Assembly: GCF_954871325.1 (NCBI RefSeq)
Contig: NC_088775.1
Coordinates: forward strand, 67,557,561-67,621,560
Reading direction: 5' to 3'
DNA: 64,000 nt
Origin: Gordionus sp. m RMFG-2023
Taxonomy: Eukaryota; Nematomorpha; Gordioida; Chordodea; Parachordodidae
A model generated the notes under the pieces. That model did no database searches. It worked only from the letters and a program-made list of their open reading frames with translations, and was not told the origin of the DNA. A program made the position numbers and the translations under genes. Below, piece after piece: positions 12,877 through 24,144 of this stretch (the first letter of the stretch is position 1; each line of letters starts with the position of its first letter).

Positions 12877-13085
12877 TATTGTTGTTAAAAATCTCAATTT
12901 GGGTCGATTTTTAAAAACGTCCCGATTAATATTTTAGCCAAAATAACATTATATAGGCCTTGTCATTTGGCAAATAGATGTCCAAACCTTTCTGCCATCC
13001 ATGAGAAAAATCTCCAAAAATTATTTTGGTTACAATTTTGATCCGCCGTTTTTATAGACTTGAATCGGGTCTTTTAACACAACTA
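12877..13085. mobile_element. decayed TAGTGTTGTTAAACGG-family MITE, complete ends
   Basis: Left end TATTGTTGTTAAAAATCTCA, right end CTTTTAACACAACTA. The flanks GATGTTGA and GATGTAGG agree at 6 of 8 positions, as expected of an old 8-bp hAT target duplication. The internal CTTTCTGCCATCCATGAG phrase is shared with other copies. Confidence 0.75.
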
Positions 13086-13186
13086 GATGTAGGGCGAATT
13101 TGGTGATACTTGATTTAAAACAGGTGTGAAATATTTGCAATAAGAATAACTTAAATACCTAACCTATCCAATTTTGTTTTTGGAAT

Positions 13187-13406
13187 TAGTGTTGTTAAAC
13201 GGCTCGATTTGAGTCGATTTTTAAAAAACTAACTCAATATTTTAGCCAGAATAATACTGCATTAGCCTCAAGATTTTGATATTAGATGTCCAAACCTTTG
13301 TGCCATCATAGGAAAAATCTTAAGGCTTGTTTGATATTTTTATGGACAAAATATTGAGTTAGCCGTTTTTAAAAATCGGCTCAAAACGAGCCGTTTAACA
13401 ACACTA
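13187..13406. mobile_element. near-complete TAGTGTTGTTAAACGG-family MITE (hAT type)
   Basis: A 220-bp element with TIRs of about 60 bp: TAGTGTTGTTAAACGGCTCG on the left and its complement ending GTTTAACAACACTA on the right. The flanking octamers TTTGGAAT and TTTGGATG are a slightly mutated 8-bp target duplication, which puts the family in the hAT superfamily. No coding sequence. Confidence 0.9.
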
Positions 13407-13414
13407 TTTGGATG

Positions 13415-14433
13415 CTCATGCTCATTTCCCTTATTCTGAATCTTGGCATCTAGATCATTTTCATTCTTCCACCAAATTAATTACATTTACATTTTCTCCT
13501 TCCTCTTTACAATATAAGTGCTGGGGCATTAGATATTTCAGCAGACATAAATAAATGATTGGTTATTTCCTCCCATTACATTCCTATTTTTAAAAAATTT
13601 ATCCAAAAAATATTCAGGAACCAAAAAAATATTTTTGTCCACGTGCAAACCTTTTTTTGAGGGGGGGGGGCTGTTTTAATTTTTTCCCAAAATAGACCTA
13701 GAATCGGGGCTGTTTGGATCTATATTGAATTTTAAATTTGTTCCTTATAATTCTATGGACTAGTCAAGGGGTCAATTCATTCTAATAAATTACAGAAATT
13801 ATTAAATGAATAATATTTGCACGTTTTTTAGTACTTTTTAAATATCTCTTAAATGTTGATATGACCCGGTATAAGTATACCACTAGAAGGTTAATATGGT
13901 TTTATTTAAGTTTAACAATAAACTATTTTTAATATTGTGGTTTCTAAAAGTGGTGCTAGTTTTTCTCCCGAAAACAAGCTTCCCTTGAATAAATATATAT
14001 TTAATAAATAGTAATTTTAAATATGAGAAATCACCTAAAGCTAATGATTAAAATATTATATTGCATAAATATTTAACATATTTTAAAACACTTTTATTGT
14101 TACATTTTAAAGTAACTAGTTACAGTTATTTTTTGCTAAAATGCAACAGCAAAGCTAGGAAATATCACCTACCAATGTTATTTAAATTCTACAATATCAC
14201 AATCATATTCATAATTTGCCATTTGGGAAATTTTTTATCCACAATCAATTTAAATTCGATCATTTTGTAAATTGAGTTTAAAAAAAGTCTTTTTAGTGTT
14301 TTCATAAGAAATTAATTTTTAAATTTAACTTTTGATTGTTAACAATTTCGTTAAAATAATTTTTAAGCATTTTTTTTCCTCGTTTATATATTAAAAAAAA
14401 TCCTTTTCTGTTTTATGTTTTTTACATACCTAT
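13415..14433. other. intergenic, no gene seen
   Basis: AT-rich. A poly-G run at about 13661-13670 with flanking GC (CTGTTTTAATTTTTTCCC) may be a transposon edge. The open frame at 14061-14270 looks like random AT-rich sequence. Confidence 0.3.
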
Positions 14434-14600
14434 TAGAGGTCTGCAAAGCCCCGTCCTCACTTCGGCCCGTTAAAAATTTTTGCACAAGTTGTTTGGACTG
14501 ATCCTCCCGTTTTAGTTTTTAAAAAATTTGCCCGACCCGCCCTTTTCCCAGTCCGTAAAATTTTTATTAATAGTCAAGTCCGTCCCGTTTTTTTACGAAA
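14434..14600 (+). repeat. AGAGGTCTGCAA-family repeat end
   Basis: Starts TAGAGGTCTGCAAAGCCCCG and continues with GC-richer sequence (CGGCCCGTTAAAA, GCCCGACCCGCCC). Same terminus as at 50878, and as the reverse complement at 5094 and about 50771. The right end was not located. Confidence 0.45.
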
Positions 14601-14716
14601 AGCTGGTCTTTTAATTTTGTTTTTACGAATTTTTCTGCCATCACATTTTTACTATCTATATCTAATTTTTTCCCAATGTCAATTAAGGCACTTATATCTC
14701 TACTCTTATCTATTTC

Positions 14717-16052
14717 CATTACCCGAACATATATTTATAACGGTTCAGTCACAATTCAGTATGCAAAAAATTATAATGACTACGGTTCGGTTAAGTTCTT
14801 AAAAGTTTTATAAAGTTTCAGTTCGGTTCAGCTAATTGTAAAGGTTTATAAAGGTTTATTATGGTTTGAAATTTTTTTAAAAATTATCTTTATTGAAGCA
14901 CATAATGATTTTAAATATGAATATTATTTATTAAAAATTTTGGCATGTCACTTAGGTTAATATGTTGTTTATTTATAAATGGATGAATTTATCTATGAAT
15001 AATATATAAAAAAATAAATAACTCATTTTAAAATATATTATTCGAACGCATAAGCTATATTTTCTGATTTAAGTGGATTCATATTTGTTTGTTGTGACGA
15101 TAACACAACATTTAGCCCCGAAAAGGCTCTTTTAACAGAAACTTGTGTTGTGAGAACCGCAAGTACTATAAGAGCAAGTTTTTATAATTCTGCATATTCA
15201 AATTTTTAAAAACTAATGATTTTTTAGATTATTTAAATAATTGCAACTAAATCAAAATTAGTTATTTAGATATTTTGCATACTAAAATATTGGGAATAGG
15301 AATATGGATCTAATACTAAAAGAAATAAATCCAAAAAGATACGAGGTCAAAGCAGAGAAATATTGTAAAATTATTATATTTATAAACTAGAATTTATTAT
15401 CAATTTGTAAAACCACATCATATGGATATTATTGGTTTAAGAATTTACAATCCTCACCTAAATAATATAAAAAACAGATTTTAACAATTTGCAAACTTGC
15501 ATTTCAAGACAACACAAAATCTATTTTAAAGCTTTAAAATATACCCAAATGCCAAAATTCTATAAATAATATATAAAATTAAAACCTTATAAATTTGGTC
15601 ATTTTAAAATTTATATGATGGGAGTAATAATTCTTCTATCAAACTTATCATGGGTAGGTATTATACTTAAATTAATTAAATAAATGCAATTAATCAAAAA
15701 TCTACAAGATTATTAGATATTTTGTATACTAAAATAGAGAAAATAGGAATGCTCATCATGGATCAATTTAAGTCATAGTTAGAAAATAATACATACTTCT
15801 TATGGATATTAAACAAATATTTTGATCATTTAATAATTATAAATAACGACGCAGATATTGTATAAAATATGTAATACACTACAAGGAAAAGAATGTAAAA
15901 AATTGAAAATTATTTATTTTATTTTTGTTGATGCCGGTTTAACTTTTTATAAAGGTTCTTTTTACTCCTTTAAAAAATTATTATATCGGTTCGGTTAAGA
16001 TATTTATAAAGGTTTATAATAGTTTAACTGCTCATTAAACTCCAGGTCCCTG
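14717..16052 (-). mobile_element. internally deleted hAT element, 1.34 kb, 8-bp TSD
   Basis: Flanked by a perfect 8-bp duplication TCTATTTC (14709-14716 and 16053-16060). The right end reads CCAGGTCCCTG, matching the CAGGGACCCG termini of the related element at 49189. Subterminal repeats of GGTTCGGTTAA and TTTATAAAGGTT are typical of hAT ends. On the minus strand around 15060-15210 the C-terminal dimerisation segment of a hAT transposase is traceable (leucine-rich stretch, then a Q-T-N-M-N-P-like motif), disrupted by stops. The catalytic domain is missing, so the copy is dead. Confidence 0.85.
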
Positions 16053-16060
16053 TCTATTTC

Positions 16061-16866
16061 TATAATAACCGTTTTATAAGTCAATTGTATTGGTATCTAT
16101 GTGGTGTATTTGTAATTATATATATATAATGAATAAATTGTTTATTACTTTTGTGAATTTAATATATTATTTATAGATTTAGTATTTTAGTTAGTATAGT
16201 TGGGTAATTTCCATATTTTTAACTGTCTAGGCCAATTTTAACCGTCTTAAAAGTCATTAAAACCAAGTTTTAGTCGAAAATATCACTTTGGCATCGGGGT
16301 TTTATAGCAGTTTAAATTTGGAAGGAACTAATATAAATGAAAACGCTTTCATATTAAGATTTTTTCTGGCAGGGGCCTGAAGATTGAGTGGAATTAGCCT
16401 ACATTTAGCCATTACTCAACTATATTATTTAGGCAACTCTTAAAATATAAAACAATAAAATAATTTCTTATTGGTATTTAATTTACGCGAATAATAAAAC
16501 ATGATTTATTCGAAAATTAAATTTAAATATTTTTCAAAAATGGATTATTAAAATTTAAAAATATTATTGGAAAGAAAATAAATAAAAAGTTCCGCAAGGA
16601 ACATGTTAAGTGATATTAAATGCCAAGCTTTATGCCTTATATACATAACAGTTTCATTCTTTCAGAGAATGGAATCAAATTGGGTTAAAAAAATTGACAG
16701 GAAATAATTAAGATAAGGACCATCAACGTATTTTTGGGAAAACGCCCATGGGAAATATGAAAATAGGTAAAAAAAAAAAAAAGGCCACGCCCGGATAAAT
16801 AAAAGTTTTGATTATGGAAGGGTTTTTTGACTGTTAATTTTACTTTTATCTAACATTGAGTGAGAA
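16061..16866. other. intergenic, no gene seen
   Basis: AT-rich, including a short GC-richer patch at 16230-16390. No coding or RNA signal. Confidence 0.35.
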
Positions 16867-18142
16867 CTGTGGTGTAGCCAAGATTCATCCATGGGGGAGG
16901 GGGGGGTTTAAATTTTTTGCCCTTCGCCCCCAAACTCTATTTTAAAATTTTGACAATATTATGTTCTTTATTAATATTAGTACAGAATTTTGGCCAAATT
17001 TATGATTAATAAGCGGCTGGAAGCATTATTCTAAAAATTTTATCAATGATTAGTCAGTTGTAAATTAATCCATCCTGTGTAGAAAGAAAAAAAAAATGCC
17101 CCAAAAACCTTCTATTTTTATGATCATTCAATATATCTTATTGAGTGTTAAAAATAATTATTTTAATTAAATTTTAGAGAATTTCATTATAGATTTTATT
17201 TATTATTAAAATACTTTAGTATAAAATAACATCCCTTTATTTAACTATATATTTATTTTAATGATAATATACAATAAAATAAATTTCAAAATGTAAAAAT
17301 TTTATACAGATTATTATAAAATTTATTGTAAAAATCTATATTTTAAAAAAATATAATTCAATAAAATATAAGTAATTCTTGTACGGTATTTAAAAAAATA
17401 TAATTTAACAATTATAATTAATACAAATGAATCAAAATATAAATAATTCTTATTGCAAATGAATTCAATACTTTTATTAAAATTAGGCAATATAAATTGC
17501 AATTAAACATGGAAAGGGCAAAGCATTTTTTGATCTCAAGTATTCTTTTCTATCAAGATTTTTATACCATCGATATCCCAAAATAACTTTTCATACGATT
17601 CTGATAAATCATCAGAATAAAACTCTGAGATTTTCTTAATATCTTCTCGCGTTTTAAGTGTAATTAATCAACAATTCAGACTCAACCGGCAGAAGAAAAT
17701 AAAAGCTTTTTAAAATATAATTGTGACTAATAAATCTTTCCTTTAATTGAAATAAAAATGTATAAATAAGGGGAATAAAATTATTTTTTTATAAAAATCC
17801 TCAATCGTAGATGCATCAATATTTAAGCGATTGGACTGTCTAGAAACTACCTCTAGGTTTAAAAATTCAATCCCAAACATATTAGCGATCTCCTTTACAT
17901 TCTCGTGCAATTCATGAAATTATTTTCATCCACAATCTCTCTAATATTTGTTAATATTTCAACAATATCCTTTGCTATATTCGTAATCTCCTTTAAATCC
18001 AAGTCAATTTTTTGTAGCATCTTGCTATAATCATATTTGTAATTAAATAAAATTATACACATTGAATTGATATTAAAAATTGTGGCTTCGTAATAGCTAG
18101 CAAAAGATTTTCACCATCTACGGAATCTTTTTATTTGCTTGA
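16867..18142 (-). mobile_element. decayed MYM-type hAT element (left part)
   Basis: The left end CTGTGGTGTAGCCAAG followed by GGGGGAGGGGGGG resembles CAGTGGCGTATCCAGG, the terminus of the hATs at 24145 and 38801. On the minus strand, transposase-like segments can be followed from about 18100 to 17520 (KMLQKIDLDLKE, EIVDENNF, then SESYEKLFWDIDG). This is the order seen in MYM-type hAT proteins between the active-site region and the C-terminus. Stops and frame changes are numerous. The right end may be TACGCCACTG at 21503-21512, which would make the fold-back element at 18143 a later insertion, but no clean target duplication supports this. Confidence 0.6.
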
Positions 18143-18616
18143 TCAGGGTTGCCAGGTCAAAATTTTCATATTGCTGGAAAAATTTGGTATTATGCGGGAG
18201 AAATATAAAAATTGCGGTAAAAATATAAAAATTGCTAAAAAAAAATTTTTTGCGGGCCTATCCGCCTATTATTTTTTATAATTAGTTTATATAAATACAA
18301 AGTCGGTAACTATTTTTCAAAATAAAATAACATCTTGATTTATTAAAATATATTAATTTATAAAAAAAACCAACGATCTTTTTTAAATATAAAAGAATGT
18401 AAACAAGATAAAATTTTATAAAAAAAACAATATTAATTTTACAATTAAAAATATATTATTTGCGAATGTCCACCGCAATTGGAAATCTAGTGTGTGTATA
18501 ACATTATAGGGATAGGCGCTTAATTATCACTTATCACGTTTAAATACATAATAAGGTACTCCAAAAATAAGAAATAATACAGATGCAACTACAGTTGCGG
18601 TAATTGTAACCACTTA

Positions 18617-18836
18617 CAGTGTTGTGATGATTTAATGAAACATATTGGCGATTAAATTAAAACCCATCCATATAAAATTATAATCTTTGCAAAAATAATT
18701 AAAATAACAAAAGGAATAAATAAAAGAAATTTCAATAATGCTTTGTCTACATTTTAATTATTTTTGCAAAGATTATAATTTTAAATGGATGGGTTTTATA
18801 ATCGTCAATATGTTTTATTAAATCATCACAACACTG
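18617..18836. mobile_element. palindromic MITE with TA target duplication
   Basis: A 220-bp element whose halves are inverted copies: CAGTGTTGTGATGATTTAAT at the left, its complement ending ATCATCACAACACTG at the right. TA lies on both sides. The opposite arm of the host fold-back element keeps the empty site with a single TA, which confirms the insertion and its boundaries. TA duplication suggests a Tc1/mariner-type mobilising enzyme. Confidence 0.9.
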
Positions 18837-18937
18837 TATCTTGTAGTACAACGTTCACAGAGAAATGTTGGTAGAATCTTTCCCCCATAATATTTAACAA
18901 CTCTAATATAAATGAAAATTATACTTGTAGAACAAAA

Positions 18938-19420
18938 ATGAGCAAGGCTATCATCAATGTTTTAGGACTTAAATCCAGGAAGTCAATTCTTGACGTTTTG
19001 AAAGATGTGCATACATATGCAATTCTAATAGATGCATCTAATAAGGGAAATATTAAAATATTTCCCTTGATCCTCCGCTATTTCAACAAAATTAAGGTCG
19101 TTTCAATAAAACTATTAAATTTTTCCCCTCAAATAGTGAAATATCCAAAGACATCGCTAACCATATAATGGTAAATATAGCAGATTCGAGATTATCAATA
19201 AATTACATGTCAGCTTTATGATTTGATAATTACTTAGTGAATTTGGTAAAAACAGAGTGTATTTACAGTATTGAGTCAGCACAATGTTGGTTGCGATATG
19301 TTCCTAATACCCGCCATAGTAGAATTTTAAAATTTTATAAACCGTTAAAAAAATATTTCTTAAATATAGATTATAAAAGCTGTTCTAATTTTTTTCAATA
19401 ATGAATGGCAGAGGTTTATT
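18938..19420 (+). pseudogene. hAT transposase fragment, left arm
   Basis: The frame from 18938 (MSKAIINVLGLKSRK) includes IDASNKGNIKIFPLILRYF, a segment typical of the catalytic region of ZBED/hAT transposases (D-A-S-N-K-G-N then R-Y-F). After 19168 the frame closes. A deletion then joins to a short trace of the later segment (RYVPNTRH, KPLKKYFLN) at about 19270-19370. Transposases of this family exceed 500 residues, so this is a dead remnant. It is an inverted partner of 20280-20940. Confidence 0.75.
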
Positions 19421-19639
19421 TAGGAATGATTTCACATGTAGGAAATCTACTACATGCTGTTAATGTGTAGTTGCAATCAGAAGAATCTTAACAAAGATTC
19501 ACAAAATTATTCTGTAGATGTGTTCATCTTTACAGTTAATAATTGACAATAAATTTTATGGCGCCATTGCTAAAACTTAATTATATCTTATTTATGATTT
19601 AAATAATAGAACTAAATGTTTACCATCGTTATAGAGATA

Positions 19640-20945
19640 TTTATAAAATTTCTGGTATGACATATTATATATTTGTTTAACCATTATCTCGGCCTCTAAT
19701 GATATTAAAGCAATCCGATTTCTCTCCTTTTTCCAGGCAGTCCTCATCTGGCTAAAAATGCGCTCGGAGGAGGCATTAGAATGCGGTAAGGAGAAGTCAT
19801 ACTCGCATATTTTTTCAAAGCATGGGGATTTATAAAATTCTACCCATTTCTCCTCTGCTTTTAGACCATCTAACTAAGTATTTTGGCGAATCATAAAAAA
19901 TAGAGAGAATTACAATCTCCTCAAACAAGACATCAATGTCTTTCGGTATTTTAAATATATTTATTAAATTATAAAAACCATCAATTGATGGTTTCTGTTC
20001 CAAGGTCATAATATTTATACATTTGTAAATATAATTATTAAAATCAAATTTTGATTTGTAAATATTCTAAAATTGTCTTAATAAAAATATCTGCTTCATA
20101 AAAAAATGTATTAGAGTATTATTTGAACATTTTAATATAATATTTTTAGCAATAGCGCCATAAAATGTATTATCAATTTTTAACTGTAGAGATGAACAGA
20201 GCTGTAGCATGATTTTGTGAATCTTTTTTAATAAAGAATATTCTTTGCAACTGAATATTAATTGCATGAAGTAGATTTCCTACATGTGAAACGAATCCCA
20301 AATATGCTTCTGCCATTTCATACTCGAAAAAATTTTTCAAAATTTTAGGACAGCTTTTAAAATTTCTATTTAAGAAGTATTTTTTTAAGGGTTTGTAAAA
20401 TTTTACAATTCAATCGATGGCAGGTATTAATGATAACCACCTGATAGGTATATATCGCAACAACTTACACCATTCCAAGTCAGACCACTTCACCAACTCT
20501 TTTAATTCATTAACACTTTTAGTTGATGAACTAAATTCGTTAAAACATTTCATCACAATTTTTTCGACATCCACAGATAGTACATTCATTGCCTTCTTGC
20601 AAGAATTATGTAGTATATGGCATATACAGCCAATTGGTATTAATTCATTATTGTGCTGCCCCAATTCGGTAACTTTGGTTTTTGCCAAAATATACAGAGG
20701 CATTATCAGCGCAGAAAGCTGACATGTAAATCATTGAACCCTGAATCAGCTATTTATGTGGCTAGCTACATTGTTGTATTTTTCACTATCCGAGGAAAAT
20801 TTTTTAACAGTTTTATTGAAATGTTCTTATTCTTGTTGAAATAGCGAAGGATCGAGGGAAATGTTTTGATATTTCCCTGATGCATCTGTTAGTAATGCAT
20901 ATAGATGCCCATCTTTCAAATCGTCTAGAATTGACCTCTAGGATT
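19640..20945 (-). pseudogene. hAT transposase fragment, right arm and C-terminus
   Basis: In minus orientation the parts follow the hAT order. First is the ASNKGN-like region (about 20940-20830). Next comes the frame at 20703-20410 with IPIGCICHILHNSCKKA and then CKLLRYIPIRWLSLIPAID, the conserved C-x2-H and R-W region. After more broken sequence, the C-terminal dimerisation domain at about 19830-19690 shows SNASSERIFSQMRTAWKKE. Stops and frame changes separate the parts. It is the longer of the two arms and the only one with the C-terminus. Confidence 0.8.
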
Positions 20946-21512
20946 CAGATACTAAAACAATTGTGTAGCCTTGCTCATTTTTGTTCTGCCACAAGTAAGG
21001 TTTGCAATTATATTGGAGTCGTTAAATATCTTGAGAAAAAGATTCGACCCACATTGTGATGATATAGCTCTGTGAATGTTAAACTACATGATAGATGTAT
21101 ACGATTTCCGCAAATGTAGTTGCATCTATATTATTTATTATTTTGAGAATAATTTTGTATTGTAATCGATGTTGACATACTCCCCTGTACTGACTTATAT
21201 GAATGAAAGATTTATTATTGGATAAAAATAAAACAGGATAGAAAGAAATTTACAAACTAGACATGTTTTTCGAATAAATATTTATAATTTATTTTAAAAA
21301 TATAAAAATAATCAATTAATGTCTCTCAAAATTATTATTTATATATCAAAAACGTTAAAATACTAAAAAAAAAAAATTGGGGGAGAAATTAAAAAATTGC
21401 GGTAGATTTCCAATTGCGGTAGTTTTGCGGAAAAGAGATGTCTACGTGTTAACTAAAAAATTGCGGGAGTTTCTCGCTGATGGGGGAGGCATGGCAACCC
21501 TGTACGCCACTG

Positions 21513-23928
21513 AGTTAAGTGATATAGTTCTTAATATCCACACTTTGAAGATAATCAATCTATATTTGAAGGTTCAATATCCAAATTTGTTAAATAAACG
21601 AATATAATTTTAACTTTTACGAATAGATTTAGACAAAAATTATTCAACAGATAATTTCCTAATTCGTTTTAGATTAATTTTGTTATTCGAAAAAATATAT
21701 ATAAACTGAAATTTTAACTATGCTAAAATTTTTCGTTATAATTATCTTCATAATTACCAACATATTGTTGCAAATTTATCACGTAGGCTGTCACAAAACC
21801 AATTAACATGAAATTTTGATAAAAAATGACCAGAACACATTTGTAAAATTTTTCAAATCTTTATTATTAGGTTTCCCTAAAGTTTTAAAATAGGCTTTGA
21901 ACTTAATCCAAATTCTTTTTACAATATGCAACATATTTTTTAAAATTTTATTAAAATTATAAGGGGTATTCCAATAAAGCGATTTTTAAATTTCCACGTT
22001 ACGCTCTTCCTTTCGCAAATATAAAAATATTTTAAAGTAAGCCCCCAAAGAAGGTTTTCAAAATATAAATTACATTCCCATATTATATAAAATGAATTCA
22101 TTTTACTAAATACTATATCATCTTTTTCACATGATGTATCATAAAATAGAATTAAAAAAATGGAGGGTTTTTTTCATAAACATAAACGATGCAACAAAAA
22201 AATAACAATATGTTATATATAATAGATAAAAAGAAAATAAAAGAAATATTTGTTTATTTCCCTAATTTTACTTTTGCGCGTTTCTTATTTATTTTTATTA
22301 ATTCATTTTATTTATTTTATTTTATATTATGGTGAAGTTATGTGACTGTGATTGGTTTATATTTATTTATAAATTTATATAGTATTTTAGTAAAAATTTT
22401 AAATTATTTTTAATGATTCTTTTTTACTAAAATCTATCTAAAGACCAAAATAAAATATTTAAATATAAATTAAAATTTAAGGTACCTAAATGTCTGAAAT
22501 AAAAATTTCTCGTATTTTTTTATTGCAACGATAATAATAAAATACGTGACTTTGCATAATTAATTAGTAAAATATTAATTTTTATTTAAAAAAAAAGAAT
22601 TTATAAAAAAATGCATATTTTATTGCCATTTTAAAACCATAACAAACCTAGTAATATTATGATGATAACTTCGCCCAAAATCAAGATTCATTTTTTTCGC
22701 ATACAAATTTATTCTACAAATCATTTCTTACCCCATTTGCGATGATATTGAATTCCACCACTGTTATTCAATCCAAAATATCCAATCTCACAGATTATTA
22801 CGATACCAATCCCTTATACTATAATATTGTAATTAATTTCAACGTATTCTTCTGGACTGATCAACAACGTTATTTGACACAAAAATTTATAAATTATGAA
22901 CATGCAAATTGGTAATGGGCGTTGTCCTCTTGAGCCATTTTTATATTTTGGCTACCACGATTTGGATAACATTTCAATTTAACTTAAGTAAGCTCATCAA
23001 TTTTTTTAATTTTCCTTGACAGCTAAAAATTTAAAACCCACCAAAGTGTTTAAATTTATTGTTTTTTAACCCCCCACCCTCTTCCATATAAAAATTTCTT
23101 CATATTCTATTGAATATTTTTTTCAATATGGCCTTGGAAATATTGATTATGAGCTATCGCCTTTATCAAGGGTATATAATTTTTAATTTATTTACACCAT
23201 TAGTAATATCTAAAATAAAACAGGCTTTCATTCATCATTACTAATGGAAAAGTTGCAATTTATAAAAATATGATAACAAATTGATTTATAATTTTACAAT
23301 GAAAGCAGAAGCTCTTTACCATTTTTATTTTATTTCCCTTTGGCTTTTTTTGTATATTTTTATGGTAATGGTAAACACAATTTTGTTTGATATATATACT
23401 ACTTATGATATTTTATATAAAGGAAGCAATAGAATAAATTTTTTTAGAATCAACTTAAAAATACCTGGAAGCAATAGAATAGAAATTTTTAGAATCAACT
23501 TAAAAATACTTATAGTTAAGGACTTAAAATTTGAGTGATTTTAACTAGTTGCATTCATAGTACAATTTCAAAAGGAGCTAGATACAGCGCCTATTATTTC
23601 AAAAAGAGATAGCTTCCACTCCCGTTACTGAGTTTTTAAAAACGGGCTCCCACCGCTCCTAATTAAAAAAGAGAGCTGCTTCTTAGCCGTTCTTTTGAAA
23701 TTATTTGTTATAATATTAAGCACAAAAACAATCATTTTTTTTATTCTATTATATTATGAGATTTTTTTAAAAATTGTAGTAGCTAACTTTCGAGAATGAG
23801 ATTTTCTTATTTATACTATACATATTAAACCTGAATATTTGATTCCTTTGATCTCTTTTAGAAGAGATAAATATTATTTGTAGGATGGGAACTCCCATAT
23901 CGGTTAATACCATTAGATCGTTTTCATG
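21513..23928. other. intergenic, no gene seen; small tandem duplication
   Basis: AT-rich. Positions 23422-23466 and 23467-23511 are a 45-bp direct duplication (GGAAGCAATAGAATA start) lying inside an open frame (23281-23538) that is otherwise hydrophobic and AT-driven and not credible as a gene. A GC-richer patch at 23580-23700 resembles old repeat sequence. Confidence 0.4.
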
Positions 23929-24144
23929 GTTTTTATTAGTGTTGTTAAACGGCTCGATTTGAACCGATTTTAAAAAACGGCTAACTCAATATTTTATCTT
24001 GGAAAATATCACGCAAGCCTGAAGATTTTGCTAACAGTTGACACAAAGGGTTTGAGCATCTAATAGCAAAATTCGAGGTAGCAAAATTTTGAGGCTTACT
24101 AAATATTTGGATATTGAGTTGAAATCGACTTATATCCAACCGCT

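Larger units (their letters stand above)
18143..21502. mobile_element. fold-back (inverted-duplicate) hAT element, 3.4 kb
   Basis: The ends are inverted (CAGGGTTGCCAGG on the left, CATGGCAACCCTG on the right). The two arms carry the same hAT sequence in opposite orientation: left arm about 18143-19590 on +, right arm about 21502-20090 on -. Shared landmarks are the GATGCAACTACA motif, the stretch coding ASNKGN then FPLILRYF, and the stretch coding CKLLRY then KPLKKYFLN. The left arm lacks several hundred bases of the transposase and carries a MITE (18617-18836) absent from the right arm. The centre (19640-19870, minus) holds the hAT C-terminal domain. Target duplications were not found. Confidence 0.8.

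Noticed and set aside
20417-20844. Plus-strand frames at 20417-20722 and 20653-20844
   Set aside because: They are antisense shadows of the minus-strand hAT transposase fragment.
21503-21512. TACGCCACTG as the certain right end of the hAT starting at 16867
   Set aside because: The sequence fits a hAT terminus, but neither the outer nor the inner element shows a matching 8-bp duplication, so the nesting is left as a possibility only.
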